The position numbers and the translations under genes were made by a program. Shown piece after piece: positions 27,168-37,015 of a DNA stretch of 64,000 nt (position 1 is the first letter of the stretch; each line of letters begins with the position of its first letter). The DNA lies in NCBI RefSeq assembly GCF_900108185.1, contig NZ_FNVA01000003.1, positions 186,001-250,000 of the forward strand. Reading direction: 5' to 3'. The notes under the pieces were generated by a model. The model had not been told where the DNA came from. It searched no databases and was given only the letters and a program-made list of their open reading frames with translations. Source of the stretch: Bryocella elongata (lineage in GTDB: Bacteria; Acidobacteriota; Terriglobia; Terriglobales; Acidobacteriaceae).

Positions 27168-28786
27168 GCGCGTTGACTTACAGGATCGAAGACCCCATCG
27201 AGTTCGAGATCTTCAAGAACCTCTTCCAGTCGATTGCGGAGGAGATGGGCATCACGTTGTGCCGCACGGGCTTTTCACCCAACATCAAGGAGCGGCTGGA
27301 CTACTCGTGCGCGATCTATGACGCGCAGGGGCAAGCGATTGCTCAGGGCGATCACATGCCGGTACACCTGGGGGCAATGCCGCTCTCGGTGGCCGCGGCG
27401 ATTGAGCACACGAAGCTTGAGCGTGGCGATATTGTGATGCTCAACGATCCGTTTCGAGGTGGAACGCACCTGCCGGACATCACGCTGGTCTCGGGCGTGT
27501 TTGTTGGTGATGATGAAACGCCTGCGTTCTATGCGGCGAATCGTGCGCATCACTCGGATGTGGGCGGCATGAGTCCGGGGTCGATGCCGCTGGCGCAGGA
27601 GATCTTTCAGGAGGGATTGATTCTGCCTCCGGTGAAGATCGTGCGTGGCGGCGCGATGAACGAGGATGTGCTCGCCATCCTGCTGGCGAATGTGCGCACG
27701 CCGCTGGAGCGGCAGGGCGACCTGAGCGCGCAAATTGCGGCCAATCGCGTAGCAGAACAGCGGCTGCTTGCCATGTGTGCAACGTATGGCCGAGAGCGGG
27801 TTGAGCGCTATGCGCGCGAGGTGCAGGACTACTCCGAGCGCATTCTGCGACGGACCATCGAGGAGATTCCCGATGGAGAGTACAGCTTCGAAGACGCGCT
27901 GGAGGATGATGGCTTTGGCCGCGAGCGCATCTTGATTCGCGCGACCGTGCGCATCTTAGGCGATGATGCGGAGGTTGACTTTGCGGGCACGGACTCGCAG
28001 ACGCGGGGCGGTGTGAACGCGAACTTTGCGATGACGCTCTCGGCGAGTGTGTATTGCTTCCGCTGCCTGATTGCCGATGATGTGCTCTACAACGCGGGGA
28101 TCTCGCGGTCTATTCGTGTTCTTGCCCCGCAGGGCAGCGTGGTGAATGCGCTGCATCCGGCAGCGGTGGCGGCGGGCAATGTGGAGACCTCGCAGCGGAT
28201 TACGGACGTGGTGCTGGGTGCGCTGGCGAAGGCTTTGCCCAACGTGATCCCCGCGGCGAGTCAAGGCACGATGAACAACGTGACGCTGGGCGGCAAGCGG
28301 TCGGTTCACGGTGTGGGCGATGGCTCGGCGTTTGCGTATTACGAGACGCTGGGCGGTGGCATGGGCGGGCGCAACGGCAAGCCCGGTTTGAGCGGCGTGC
28401 ATACGCACATGAGCAACACGCGCAATACTCCCATTGAAGCGCTGGAGCACTACATGCCGGTGCGCATCACGGAGTATTCGCTGCGCAAGGATTCGAGCGG
28501 TGCGGGAGCGTTTCCCGGTGGAGAAGGCCTCGTTCGCGAGTACGAGATGCTGACCGATACCGAAGCGACGTTGCTGACGGAGCGACGTGCTACGCGCCCC
28601 TATGGTGCACAAGGCGGGGAGCCTGGAGGCTGCGGGCGCAACACACTGGTGCGCGTTGATGGATCGCGCGAGGTGATGCCCGCGAAGGTGCGCGTGGCGC
28701 TGAAGGCTGGTGAGCGGCTGCGGATCGAGACGCCGGGCGGTGGTGGTTTTGGGTCAGCAGGGGAGAACACACAGGAGAGTCAATGA
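27164..28786 (+). CDS. hyuB: Hydantoinase/oxoprolinase B subunit
   Basis: A 540-residue Hydantoinase_B family protein, partner of HyuA. Characteristic stretches include ITLCRTGFSPNIKERLDYSC, GDHMPVHLGAMP, NDPFRGGTHLPDITLV, ANRAHHSDVGGMSPGSMP (metal or substrate His residues), and in the second half FAGTDSQTRGGVNANFA and GEGLVREYEML. The subunit contributes the amide-cleaving site in oxoprolinases. It overlaps hyuA by 4 nt upstream and the MFS gene by 4 nt downstream, so all three are translationally coupled. There is no gamma subunit, which argues against an acetone-carboxylase-type complex. Confidence 0.9.
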   Translation: MSALTYRIEDPIEFEIFKNLFQSIAEEMGITLCRTGFSPNIKERLDYSCAIYDAQGQAIAQGDHMPVHLGAMPLSVAAAIEHTKLERGDIVMLNDPFRGGTHLPDITLVSGVFVGDDETPAFYAANRAHHSDVGGMSPGSMPLAQEIFQEGLILPPVKIVRGGAMNEDVLAILLANVRTPLERQGDLSAQIAANRVAEQRLLAMCATYGRERVERYAREVQDYSERILRRTIEEIPDGEYSFEDALEDDGFGRERILIRATVRILGDDAEVDFAGTDSQTRGGVNANFAMTLSASVYCFRCLIADDVLYNAGISRSIRVLAPQGSVVNALHPAAVAAGNVETSQRITDVVLGALAKALPNVIPAASQGTMNNVTLGGKRSVHGVGDGSAFAYYETLGGGMGGRNGKPGLSGVHTHMSNTRNTPIEALEHYMPVRITEYSLRKDSSGAGAFPGGEGLVREYEMLTDTEATLLTERRATRPYGAQGGEPGGCGRNTLVRVDGSREVMPAKVRVALKAGERLRIETPGGGGFGSAGENTQESQ

Positions 28787-30060
28787 GCGCTGGCGCGGTA
28801 GAAGCGGCACACGCAGGACCGTTTGACTGGCTACTGACTGCGCCGCCCGCTTCCAAGCGTGCGTTGCTTGCTGCATCGCTGGGGTGGATGCTCGACTCGT
28901 TTGACGTGATGCTGTACTCGCTGGTGCTGGCGCAGCTGATCCATGACTTTGGGCTGACGAAGCACCAGGCCGGTTGGCTGGGGTCGATGACTTTGCTCTC
29001 CGCGGCGTTTGGCGGCGTGGTGTTCGGCTACATCGCAGACCGCTTTGGCCGCACACGGGCTTTGATGGGGAGCATCCTGGTGTATGCGGTCTTCACCGCT
29101 GCCTGCGGGCTGACGCATACACTGCTGGAGCTGGCGATCTGCCGTGTGCTGCTGGGGTTCGGCATGGGTGGAGAGTGGGCCTCGGGTGCATCGCTGGTTG
29201 CGGAGACATGGCCTGCAGAGCACCGCGGCAAGGCTTTGGGGCTGGTGCAAAGCTCGTGGGCCATCGGCTATGCCCTGGCGGCAGCGGTGGTTGCGATTGT
29301 GCTGCCGCGTTTCGGCTGGCGTGCGGTGTTCTTTGTGGGCGTGCTTCCTGCGCTGCTCACGGTGTGGCTGCGTTTCGGCGTTGAGGAGCCTCAGGCCTGG
29401 CGTGATTCGCGGGAAGAGATTGTGCCGCAACCGCGCCGTGGGCTAAGCGCGGTGTTTGCACCCGGACGTCGCACGGTGACCATCATGCTGGCGCTGATGA
29501 ACGCGTGCACCCTGTTCGCTTGGTGGGGTTACAACCTGTGGGTGCCGGGATATCTCTCGCTGCCGCGCAATGCGGGGGGAATGGGGCTTTCGACGCACAC
29601 AATGGCGATGGTGGTGCTGACGGCACAGATCGGCATGTGGGTGGGGTATGTGAGCTTCGGCTATCTGTGCGATCGCTTCGGGCGCAAGGGCTGCTACGTG
29701 GTCTACCTGATGATGGCCTGCGCTTCACTGCTGGTGTACAGCCGAGTGCATAGCGTTGTGCTGCTGCTGTGTATTGGTCCGGTGCTGGCGTTCTTCGGGA
29801 CAGGTTATTTCTCAGGCTTTGCTGCGGTGACGGCGGAGTTGTACGAGACGCGGATCCGCGCGACAGCGCAGGGGTTCCTTTACAACAGCGGGCGCGTGGC
29901 CAGCGCACTGGCGCCACTGACGGTGAGCGACCTGGCACAACGCAAGGGCTTTGGGCTCGCGTTCACCGTTGTCGCATCGGTCTTTGCGCTGGCGGCGGTG
30001 CTGTGGATCTGGATTCCCGAGACACGAGGGCTTTCGCGCAAGGTGGGCGCAGCGCAATGA
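28783..30060 (+). CDS. MFS transporter (AAHS/sugar-acid type), partner of hyuAB
   Basis: A 425-residue, 12-helix major facilitator. The first loop carries GYIADRFGRTRALMG, the MFS signature between helices 2 and 3, and its counterpart between helices 8 and 9 is GYLCDRFGRKGCYV. Helix 1 contains LGWMLDSFDVMLYSLVLAQL, with the Asp of aromatic-acid/sialic-acid type symporters. Its start overlaps the hyuB stop by 4 nt, which strongly suggests that it imports the cyclic amide or acid substrate hydrolysed by HyuAB (inference). It is followed by a 12-bp perfect hairpin that may end the transcript. Confidence 0.87.
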   Translation: MSAGAVEAAHAGPFDWLLTAPPASKRALLAASLGWMLDSFDVMLYSLVLAQLIHDFGLTKHQAGWLGSMTLLSAAFGGVVFGYIADRFGRTRALMGSILVYAVFTAACGLTHTLLELAICRVLLGFGMGGEWASGASLVAETWPAEHRGKALGLVQSSWAIGYALAAAVVAIVLPRFGWRAVFFVGVLPALLTVWLRFGVEEPQAWRDSREEIVPQPRRGLSAVFAPGRRTVTIMLALMNACTLFAWWGYNLWVPGYLSLPRNAGGMGLSTHTMAMVVLTAQIGMWVGYVSFGYLCDRFGRKGCYVVYLMMACASLLVYSRVHSVVLLLCIGPVLAFFGTGYFSGFAAVTAELYETRIRATAQGFLYNSGRVASALAPLTVSDLAQRKGFGLAFTVVASVFALAAVLWIWIPETRGLSRKVGAAQ

Positions 30061-30063
30061 CGT

Positions 30064-30091
30064 CAAGGGCACAGCAGAGGCTGTGCCCTTG
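30064..30091. terminator. Hairpin between convergent hyu operon and cytochrome gene
   Basis: CAAGGGCACAGC and GCTGTGCCCTTG form a perfect 12-bp stem around an AGAG loop, starting 3 nt after the MFS stop. The neighbouring gene converges on it (stop at 30136), so it may terminate both. The T tract is only TT on each side, and the arm resembles the hairpin at 6055-6074, which suggests a dispersed repeat used as a terminator. Confidence 0.6.
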
Positions 30092-30135
30092 AGGTCATGT
30101 TGTGGGATTCGGAGAGCCGACGGCCCTTCGTGCGT

Positions 30136-30582
30136 TTAGCGCGATGCAGGCGGCGGTGGAGCTGCAGCAGGCGCCGGGCTCGAGGGCAACGGAACGTTGG
30201 GGCCGAAGTTGGAGGTCAGGTAGGCGAGGATCTTCGCGAAGTCGTCGTCGCTGCCATCTGCGCCCTTGGCGATCATCTGGTTGACGATGGTGGTCCACCC
30301 GGCTTCGTCGTGCCGCTGCTTGGTGAAGACGCTGGGCGAGTGGCAGGCGCCGCAGATGCGCTCGGCGGGCTCCTTGCCGGGGCCATCGGGCAGGACGTAG
30401 GAGGTCTTTCCCTTGGCGGGAGCTGCGGGGGCCGTTTGGGCTCCGGAGCGGAGCATGGCGACGAGGTGAGCGCTGGCAGCCGTTGTCGGCGCGGCGGCGG
30501 GTGCAGACGCAGCCGCGGGCAGGGACGAGACGACCGCGAGCAGCACGGCGAGCACGGGGAGGGAACCGGAGGCTGGCTTCAT
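30136..30582 (-). CDS. Exported monohaem cytochrome c
   Basis: A 148-residue protein with signal peptide (LPVLAVLLAVVSSLPAAASA), an alanine/proline-rich linker, one haem-binding motif ICGACH near residue 78, and a likely distal Met ligand in IVNQMIAKGA about 30 residues later. The C-terminus is Pro/Ala-rich (PAPAAAPPPPASR). It is probably a periplasmic one-electron carrier. It stands back to back with the enoyl-CoA hydratase gene (89 nt between starts) near the ETF/menaquinone-oxidoreductase genes, but a functional tie to them is only inference. Confidence 0.83.
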   Translation of the reverse strand: MKPASGSLPVLAVLLAVVSSLPAAASAPAAAPTTAASAHLVAMLRSGAQTAPAAPAKGKTSYVLPDGPGKEPAERICGACHSPSVFTKQRHDEAGWTTIVNQMIAKGADGSDDDFAKILAYLTSNFGPNVPLPSSPAPAAAPPPPASR

Positions 30583-30671
30583 GATGCATCCATCTTAGCC
30601 GAGTCCCCGGCCGGCCCCACAGTTGCTACCATCGTGCGTGCGATCGCGCGAGGCGGCGCGAGGAGGTTCCG

Positions 30672-31442
30672 ATGGCAGAGACGATTGTCCTTGAACGCCG
30701 TGGGCGTGTGGCGTGGATCACGCTGAACCGCCCCCAGGCGCTGAATGCGCTGAACGAGCAGGTGATGCTGGAGGTGACGGCGACGCTGCTGGAGCTGGAT
30801 CGCGATGAAGCAATTGGATGCAGCGTACTTACCGGCTCCGCGAAGGCCTTTGCAGCAGGCGCGGACATTCGCGAGATGCAGCCGCAGAGCTTCGCGGAGA
30901 TGTTCGGCACGGATTGGATCGGGGGCTGGGACGCGATGACCCGCGTGCGCAAGCCGGTGATCGCCGCAGTGGCCGGTTATGCGCTGGGCGGCGGTTGCGA
31001 AGTCGCGATGATGTGCGACATCGTGCTGGCCGCCGACACCGCGAAGTTCGGGCAGCCGGAGATTAAGCTGGGTGTGATCCCCGGCATGGGTGCGACGCAG
31101 CGGCTGACGCGGCTGATTGGCAAATCGCGAGCTATGGAGCTGTTCCTGACCGGTCGCATGATGGACGCGGCCGAGGCAGAGCGACTGGGGCTTGCGACGC
31201 GCGTTGTACCCGCTGGAGAGCTTGAAGCCGAGACGATGAAGCTCGCAGAGGCCATCGCCGCCATGCCGTTGCAGGCTGTGCTGATGATGAAGGAGGCGGT
31301 GAACCGGAGCTTCGAGACGCCGCTGCATGAAGGTCTCCTGTTTGAGCGCAGGCTGTTTCAGTCGGCCTTCGCGACGGAAGACCGGACCGAGGGCATGACG
31401 GCCTTTGTGGAGAAGCGTGCTCCGGTGTGGAAGCATCGGTAG
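30672..31442 (+). CDS. Enoyl-CoA hydratase/isomerase family protein
   Basis: A 256-residue crotonase-fold enzyme, cytoplasmic. Landmarks: [15 protein letters not shown], the oxyanion-hole strand [11 protein letters not shown], the second oxyanion segment [22 protein letters not shown], and [20 protein letters not shown], where the two catalytic glutamates of true hydratases occur. It should hydrate trans-2-enoyl-CoA to 3-hydroxyacyl-CoA in beta-oxidation or a related pathway. The start is preceded by GAGGAGGTTCCG. The etfB gene begins 117 nt downstream in the same direction, in keeping with a fatty-acid or amino-acid oxidation locus. Confidence 0.9.
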   Translation: MAETIVLERRGRVAWITLNRPQALNALNEQVMLEVTATLLELDRDEAIGCSVLTGSAKAFAAGADIREMQPQSFAEMFGTDWIGGWDAMTRVRKPVIAAVAGYALGGGCEVAMMCDIVLAADTAKFGQPEIKLGVIPGMGATQRLTRLIGKSRAMELFLTGRMMDAAEAERLGLATRVVPAGELEAETMKLAEAIAAMPLQAVLMMKEAVNRSFETPLHEGLLFERRLFQSAFATEDRTEGMTAFVEKRAPVWKHR

Positions 31443-31559
31443 CGCAACCCGCCGGTACGACAATCGCCAGGGCCCAAAGCGCGATTCGCGCGTGGAACGG
31501 TCATCGCGGTAGAGTTCCATCGGACGCGTTTGCGTGATGTTGGGGTGGGGAGCGGAAGG

Positions 31560-32339
31560 ATGCGGATACTCGCGATTGTCGCGCAGGTCCCTGGGGCGGA
31601 GGAGCGGCTGAAGGTTGCCGAAGGCGGCGTGGACCTCGGGGCAAGCAAGCTCGTCCTGGACACGATGGATGAGTATGGCGTGGAGGAGGCGTTGCGACTC
31701 CGCGAGGCGGGCGCGGGCGGTGACACGGCGGTTGAGGTCATCGTGCTGGGTGTGGGTCCGTCGCGTGTGGAGGCCGCGCTGCGCAACGCGCTGGCGCTCG
31801 GCGCCGATCGCGCGGTGCTGGTCGATAGCGGCGCCATCGATCTTGCGCGAGACGTTGTTGCGACGAGCAAGGTGATCGCCGAGGTTGCGAAGAGAGAGCG
31901 GGCTGACCTGGTGTTGTGCGGGGCGCAGCAGGCCGACTCCGACAGCCAGGCGCTGGGCGCGGCGGTGGCCGAACGGCTGGGCTGGGCGCAAGCCACGTGG
32001 GTGACAGCCCTGACATGCGAGGGAAGAACGCTGGCTGGAAGGCATGACGTCGACGATGGACAGCAGGATTTCCGGCTCCCGTTGCCCGCTGTCGTGACGG
32101 CGCAGCAGGGCTTGAACGAGCCGCGCTATCCCACACTGCCCAACATCATGAAGGCGCGAAAGAAGGAGCTTCGAATGGAAGTGCTTGCGGGCTTCGACGT
32201 AGCGCCGCAGGTTCGGCTGGTGAAACAGGAGCTGCAGCACCGCGAACGACTGCATCGATTGATCCCAGGCAGTGATGCGAAGGCCGCTGCCGACGAGCTT
32301 TTGCGCGCGTTGCGCGAGGATGCGAAGGTGCTCGCATGA
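31560..32339 (+). CDS. etfB: Electron transfer flavoprotein beta subunit
   Basis: A 259-residue ETF beta (FixA-type) protein. The ATG at 31560 follows GAGCGGAAGG and gives the family N-terminus [19 protein letters not shown]; an upstream in-frame start at 31530 adds ten unrelated residues. Landmarks: [44 protein letters not shown] (nucleotide-binding region), and [27 protein letters not shown]. With EtfA it accepts electrons from acyl-CoA dehydrogenases. It overlaps etfA by 4 nt (ATGA), so translation is coupled. Confidence 0.92.
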   Translation: MRILAIVAQVPGAEERLKVAEGGVDLGASKLVLDTMDEYGVEEALRLREAGAGGDTAVEVIVLGVGPSRVEAALRNALALGADRAVLVDSGAIDLARDVVATSKVIAEVAKRERADLVLCGAQQADSDSQALGAAVAERLGWAQATWVTALTCEGRTLAGRHDVDDGQQDFRLPLPAVVTAQQGLNEPRYPTLPNIMKARKKELRMEVLAGFDVAPQVRLVKQELQHRERLHRLIPGSDAKAAADELLRALREDAKVLA

Positions 32340-33283
32340 TCCTGGTCGTCGTCGAGCATGGGAACGGCAGGATCGGTAAGTCGGCTCGCGAGCTGGTTAC
32401 GGCAGCACGCTCGTGCGGGGTGGAAGGACCTGTCGCCGCGCTGGTGCTGGGAAGCGACGTGGCGGCTATAGCGACAGAGGCCGCGACACTCGTGGGGCAG
32501 GTGCTGGTGGCGGACCGCCCGGAGCTTGCGACATACGACGCGGAGCTGTGGGCCGCTGCTGTCGCGCAGATCGCGCGCGAGGGCGAGGTGGCGCTGGTGC
32601 TGATTGCAGCAAGCCGCAGTGGCCGCGAGTACTCGCCGCGCGTCGCGGTGAAGCTGGAGGCGCCGTTGATCGAAGGCGCGGCTTGCCTGACGTTTGAGGG
32701 CGGCGTGGTTCGCGGAGAGCGTTACAGCTTTTTGAGCAGAGTGACGGAGACGGTGGAGAGCAACGCAGCGGTTGTCGTCGCTACGGTTCTTCCCGGCGCC
32801 TTTGCTCCTGCGGAAGCCCTGGGCGCACCGGGGGAACAGTTCGATGTGGATCTCGAGCTCCCGGAGCGGAGGCTGATTGTGACCGGGGCGCAGCCTGCGA
32901 ATGCCGGGCGGTTGCCGCTGGGTGAGGCGGAGATCGTCGTTGCCGGCGGGCGCGGCACCGGCAGTGCGGAGGGCTTCGAGCGCATCGTTGTTGGCCTCGC
33001 GGATAAGCTGGGTGCGGCGGTTGGAGCGACACGCGCGGTTGTTGACGCAGGCTGGCGGCCGTATGCGGAGCAGGTGGGGCAGACCGGGGTGACGGTGCAG
33101 CCCAGGCTCTACCTCGCGATCGGGATCTCCGGCGCGGTGCAGCACCTGAGCGGCATGAACAAGAGCCAGACGATCGTGGCGATCAACAAGGATGCGGACG
33201 CGCCGATCTTCACCGTCGCGGACTACGGCATTGTGGGCGACTGCGATGCGATCGTCGAAGCGCTGAAGAGTGCGATAGGCTGA
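32336..33283 (+). CDS. etfA: Electron transfer flavoprotein alpha subunit
   Basis: A 315-residue ETF alpha (FixB-type) protein. The C-terminal FAD-binding domain is clear: [32 protein letters not shown], the [24 protein letters not shown] signature, and [19 protein letters not shown] at the C-terminus. It pairs with EtfB and carries the electron-donating FAD. It is followed after 33 nt by the Fe-S membrane oxidoreductase, the expected electron acceptor. Confidence 0.93.
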   Translation: MILVVVEHGNGRIGKSARELVTAARSCGVEGPVAALVLGSDVAAIATEAATLVGQVLVADRPELATYDAELWAAAVAQIAREGEVALVLIAASRSGREYSPRVAVKLEAPLIEGAACLTFEGGVVRGERYSFLSRVTETVESNAAVVVATVLPGAFAPAEALGAPGEQFDVDLELPERRLIVTGAQPANAGRLPLGEAEIVVAGGRGTGSAEGFERIVVGLADKLGAAVGATRAVVDAGWRPYAEQVGQTGVTVQPRLYLAIGISGAVQHLSGMNKSQTIVAINKDADAPIFTVADYGIVGDCDAIVEALKSAIG

Positions 33284-33316
33284 TCCCGCGAGGGTGTTCC
33301 TGCGAGAGGAGCAACG

Positions 33317-35665
33317 ATGTTGTCGCCGATTCAGAGCGCGCTGTTTCTACTCTTCGCGGTCGTGTGCCTTGCGGCCGCGACGCGAGGATTTCTGCGGCTC
33401 TATCGGCGCATCCGGCGAGGACAACGCGATACCGATACGAGGTTGACAGGCATGCCGCAGCGCATCGGTGCGGCGCTGTGGCTGACGCTGACGCAGCAAC
33501 GAACCTTCAAGAGGAGGCCGTGGGTCTCGTTCTTCCACGCTCTGATCTTCTACGGCTTCGTTGTTTATCTCGCGGTGAATGCGGTCGACGCTGTGGAAGG
33601 GTTTAGCGCGTGGCGCATCTCGTCCGCGAGTGCGTGGGGAGCGGCGTACAACCTGATCGCCGACCTGCTCAGCGCGCTCGTGCTGATCGGTGTCTGTGCT
33701 CTCGTGTTCCGGCGGTTTGCGCTTGCCTCGCGGAGAGACTTTCGCTTCAACCCGCGCACGATGCTGCACAAGGATCTGCGCGATGGCGCGGTGAGTCGCG
33801 ACTCGCTGATGGTGTCAGCGTTCATCCTTGTTCACGTTGGGGGCCGCGCGCTGAGTGCGGGAGCGAAGCTTGTCATCGACGGAGGTGACGTATGCCAGCC
33901 GTTTGCTTCGCTGATCGCGCGCTTCATTCCTGCTGCGCGTGCGCAGGATCTCGCGGTGACGGGATACTGGCTGGCGCTGGGGAGTGTGCTGGCATTCCTG
34001 GTGTATTTTCCGTACAGCAAGCATCTGCATCTGCTGATGGCTCCGTTGAAGTATGCGGTCGCACGTGAGGAGCGCAGCGGTGTGCTGCCGGCGATGGACC
34101 TCGCACCCGGTAGTGAGAGCGAGCTTCGGTTCGGGGCGGAGCGTCTTGAGGATCTCGCATGGCCGCGGCTTCTCGATGCGTATGCGTGCATCCAGTGCAA
34201 TCGCTGCCAGGATGCATGCCCCGCAACGGCGACAGGCAAGGCTCTGAGTCCGGCGGCGCTTGAGATCAACAAACGCATGGAGTTGAACACGCTGGCTCGC
34301 GCGGGCGTTGGATTCGAGCAGGGCGGCATGAGTCCGCGACCGCTGCTGCGGTTCGCGTTGTCGCCGGAGGCCGCGTGGGCGTGCACCACCTGCGGCGCCT
34401 GCATCAAAGCGTGTCCTGTTGGCGATGAGCCGCTGTTCGACATCATCGATGTGCGGAGGCAGCAGGTGATGATGGCGGGCGAGTTCCCTCAACAGCTGCA
34501 AGGCGCGTTTCGTGGCATGGAGCGCGCAGGCAATCCGTGGGGCATCGCTCGCGAGCAGCGCATGGACTGGGCACGCGGGCTTGATGTGCCAACGCTTGAG
34601 CAGAAGCCCGAAGCGGAGCTGCTGTACTGGGTGGGCTGCGCCGCGAGCTACGATCCGCAGGCGCAGAAGACAGCGCGGGCGTTTGTACAACTGCTGACAT
34701 TGGCTGGTGTGGAGTTTGCCGTGCTGGGTAAACGCGAGTGCTGCACCGGTGATCCGGCGCGGCGCGCGGGCAACGAATACCTCTACCAGCAATTGGCCAC
34801 GGAGAACGTTCGGACGCTCGATGCGGTGAAGACCCGGCGCATCGTGGTGACGTGCCCACATTGCCTGAACTCCCTGGGCCAGGAGTATCGCCAGCTTGGC
34901 GGCGACTACGAGGTGGTGCATCACACGGAGCTGCTTGCTTCGCTGGTGGCGGAGGGTCGCCTGAGGCCACGTGCAACAGGAGCTCCGGTGGCGTTTCATG
35001 ATCCTTGTTATCTGGGGCGGCATAACGGGGTTTACGAAGCTCCGCGCAACGTGCTGCATGTGCTTTCGGACGATGTGCGGGAGTTGCCGCGGTCGCGGGA
35101 ACAATCCTTCTGCTGCGGTGCCGGCGGAGCACAGTTCTGGAAGGAGGAAGAGCCCGGCGATGAGCCCATCGCGGCAAACCGTCTGCGGGAGGCCGCTGAA
35201 GTGCTTCGGGACGATGGCGGAGAGGCCACGCTGGCAGTCGGTTGCCCCTTCTGCAAGAGCATGTTGACGAGCGCGCCGGGCGAGGTAATGCAGGTTCGCG
35301 ATGTGGCCGAGTTGTTGTGGGAGGCGGTCGGGCCGGCAATCGAAATGCGGGCTTCGTCGAGCGGCGATGAGAGCGTGGCCGCGCTGTCCTCTGAGAGCGT
35401 AGAGGCCGCTGTGCCGACGTCTGGGGAGATTTCTGCGGTTGCCCCGATTGAAGCGGCTGTCGTGCGTGAGGAGCCGCCGCCAGCTCCTGTTGCACGCGCC
35501 AAGTGGCAACCGAAGCTCAATGCAGCGGCATCGCAAACTACGCCGATGACTCCAATCGCTGCAACGACGCCCTCTATCGATTCGACGCGAGTGGAGACCG
35601 AAGCCACGGTAGAAGCTCCAACGCCGACGGTACCGGAACGCAAGAAGTGGACGCCCAGGAAATAG
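33317..35665 (+). CDS. ETF:menaquinone oxidoreductase-like membrane Fe-S protein (heterodisulfide-reductase related)
   Basis: A 782-residue protein. The N-terminal third has about five membrane helices in a NarI-like cytochrome b arrangement (FFHALIFYGFVVYLAV; ending YSKHLHLLM with candidate haem His). Two [4Fe-4S] motifs follow: CIQCNRCQDACP near residue 290 and CTTCGACIKACP near 355. Two CCG domains of the HdrD/GlpC type follow (ECCTGD near 474, FCCGAGG near 598, plus DPCYLGRHN). A low-complexity tail after residue 670 is rich in Ala, Glu, Val and Pro and ends RKKWTPRK. Known ETF-linked menaquinone oxidoreductases have this layout. Its position behind etfBA makes it the link from ETF to the quinone pool. 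Confidence 0.87.
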   Translation: MLSPIQSALFLLFAVVCLAAATRGFLRLYRRIRRGQRDTDTRLTGMPQRIGAALWLTLTQQRTFKRRPWVSFFHALIFYGFVVYLAVNAVDAVEGFSAWRISSASAWGAAYNLIADLLSALVLIGVCALVFRRFALASRRDFRFNPRTMLHKDLRDGAVSRDSLMVSAFILVHVGGRALSAGAKLVIDGGDVCQPFASLIARFIPAARAQDLAVTGYWLALGSVLAFLVYFPYSKHLHLLMAPLKYAVAREERSGVLPAMDLAPGSESELRFGAERLEDLAWPRLLDAYACIQCNRCQDACPATATGKALSPAALEINKRMELNTLARAGVGFEQGGMSPRPLLRFALSPEAAWACTTCGACIKACPVGDEPLFDIIDVRRQQVMMAGEFPQQLQGAFRGMERAGNPWGIAREQRMDWARGLDVPTLEQKPEAELLYWVGCAASYDPQAQKTARAFVQLLTLAGVEFAVLGKRECCTGDPARRAGNEYLYQQLATENVRTLDAVKTRRIVVTCPHCLNSLGQEYRQLGGDYEVVHHTELLASLVAEGRLRPRATGAPVAFHDPCYLGRHNGVYEAPRNVLHVLSDDVRELPRSREQSFCCGAGGAQFWKEEEPGDEPIAANRLREAAEVLRDDGGEATLAVGCPFCKSMLTSAPGEVMQVRDVAELLWEAVGPAIEMRASSSGDESVAALSSESVEAAVPTSGEISAVAPIEAAVVREEPPPAPVARAKWQPKLNAAASQTTPMTPIAATTPSIDSTRVETEATVEAPTPTVPERKKWTPRK

Positions 35666-35683
35666 CCCTGGGACTTCTTCTTG

Positions 35684-36955
35684 CTAGGCTCTCGGCGTGT
35701 GGACCGCGACGACACGTGTGCGCCACAGGTACAGGTAGCAGAGGCCGCCCATCGCCGTGATGCAGCCGCACAGACCGAAGGCGGCATTGAAGCTGTGCGT
35801 GTAGTCGAGGATGGCTCCGGTAAGCAACGGAGCGAGGCTGCCGAAGACCTGGCTGCCGAAATTCTGGATCGAAGAGACTGTCGCGACGATGGGCTGGGGG
35901 CTCACGGACTGCGCGTATCCCCAGGCTGAGTTTCCGGCGAACTGCAGGAAGAACATCGCAATCATGATGAGTGCGATGGCGTCGACGTGGCTGCGGACGT
36001 GCGGGACGAGCAACGTCATGACGGCTGAGGCAAAGAGGCCGCCCATGGCGAAGGTAACGTGCACCCGCGGCGCAGGAGCACCGCCGCGCACGAGGCGATC
36101 GGCGAGCCAGCCATCGGTGTGCATGCCGACGGTGGCCGCGAGGTAGGGAAGTGCGGCGAGCCAGCCGGTGTGGGCGACGCTGATGCCACGGCCATTCTCG
36201 AGGTAGCTCGGCAGCCACGCGATGTAGAACCAGGCTGTGTAGTTGACGCCGGCAAAGCCACTCATCATCAGCCAGATGACGGGGTCGGAGAAGAAGCGCG
36301 CCCATTGCCCCAGCGAGAGAGGCGTGGCGCGCGGAGCCACGTATCCATCCTCGACCGGCGGGCTGCCGCTGCGATCGCGCAGCAGCAGGAACCAGATGAG
36401 CGAGAGCACGAGACCCACAGCGCCGGTGATCGCGAACATGGGCCGCCAGCCGTAATGCAGCATGATGACCGTGAGCAACGGCGGTGCGATCGCCTGGCCG
36501 ACCATCGCAGAGCTGTTGACGAGCGCGAGAGCGCGAGCACGCAGCGAAGCGGCCAACTCGGAATGGATGAGCTGGATGGACGCCGGGTAGTATGGAGCCT
36601 CACCCACACCGAGGATGACGCGCAGGCCCATAAAGCCGAAGAGCGAATGCACACGCGCGACCAGCAGCTGCGCGAAGGACCATAACGTGAGCCCGGCGCC
36701 CAGCACGCGGCGCGTGCCGAAGCGGTCAGAGAGTGGACCGACCGGGAGCTGCGCCAGCCCATACGCGATGGAGAAGATGGACATCAGCCCACCCATGCGC
36801 GTTTCGCTGACGCCCAGCATGGTCTTCACAGGGCCGTGAGCGATGGAGAGCGAGACGCGGTCGACATAGTTCAGGCAGCCGGCGAAGACGAGCAGCAGCA
36901 ACGCCAGCGCCGTGCGGGGCGCGACCTTGTAACGTGGGCTGGTGACTGTGGCCAT
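35684..36955 (-). CDS. MFS transporter, ACS (anion:cation symporter)/hexuronate-type
   Basis: A 423-residue 12-helix transporter from the ATG at 36955 (an in-frame ATG at 36973 is possible). N-terminal sequence CLNYVDRVSLSIA and SIAYGLAQLPVGPLSDRFGTRRVLG are typical of the ACS family that carries galactonate, glucarate, hexuronates and similar acids. The long central loop carries DRSGSPPVEDGYVAPRA. It ends 18 nt from the convergent Fe-S protein gene and starts 60 nt downstream of the class III aminotransferase gene on the same strand, so the transporter may be expressed with that aminotransferase. The substrate is not known. Confidence 0.82.
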   Translation of the reverse strand: MATVTSPRYKVAPRTALALLLLVFAGCLNYVDRVSLSIAHGPVKTMLGVSETRMGGLMSIFSIAYGLAQLPVGPLSDRFGTRRVLGAGLTLWSFAQLLVARVHSLFGFMGLRVILGVGEAPYYPASIQLIHSELAASLRARALALVNSSAMVGQAIAPPLLTVIMLHYGWRPMFAITGAVGLVLSLIWFLLLRDRSGSPPVEDGYVAPRATPLSLGQWARFFSDPVIWLMMSGFAGVNYTAWFYIAWLPSYLENGRGISVAHTGWLAALPYLAATVGMHTDGWLADRLVRGGAPAPRVHVTFAMGGLFASAVMTLLVPHVRSHVDAIALIMIAMFFLQFAGNSAWGYAQSVSPQPIVATVSSIQNFGSQVFGSLAPLLTGAILDYTHSFNAAFGLCGCITAMGGLCYLYLWRTRVVAVHTPRA

Positions 36956-37015
36956 GCATCGACCAGTATGCACGGCAGCCGTGTGGGTTGGTGCGGGAAC
37001 CCGGGTTTGGAGCTG

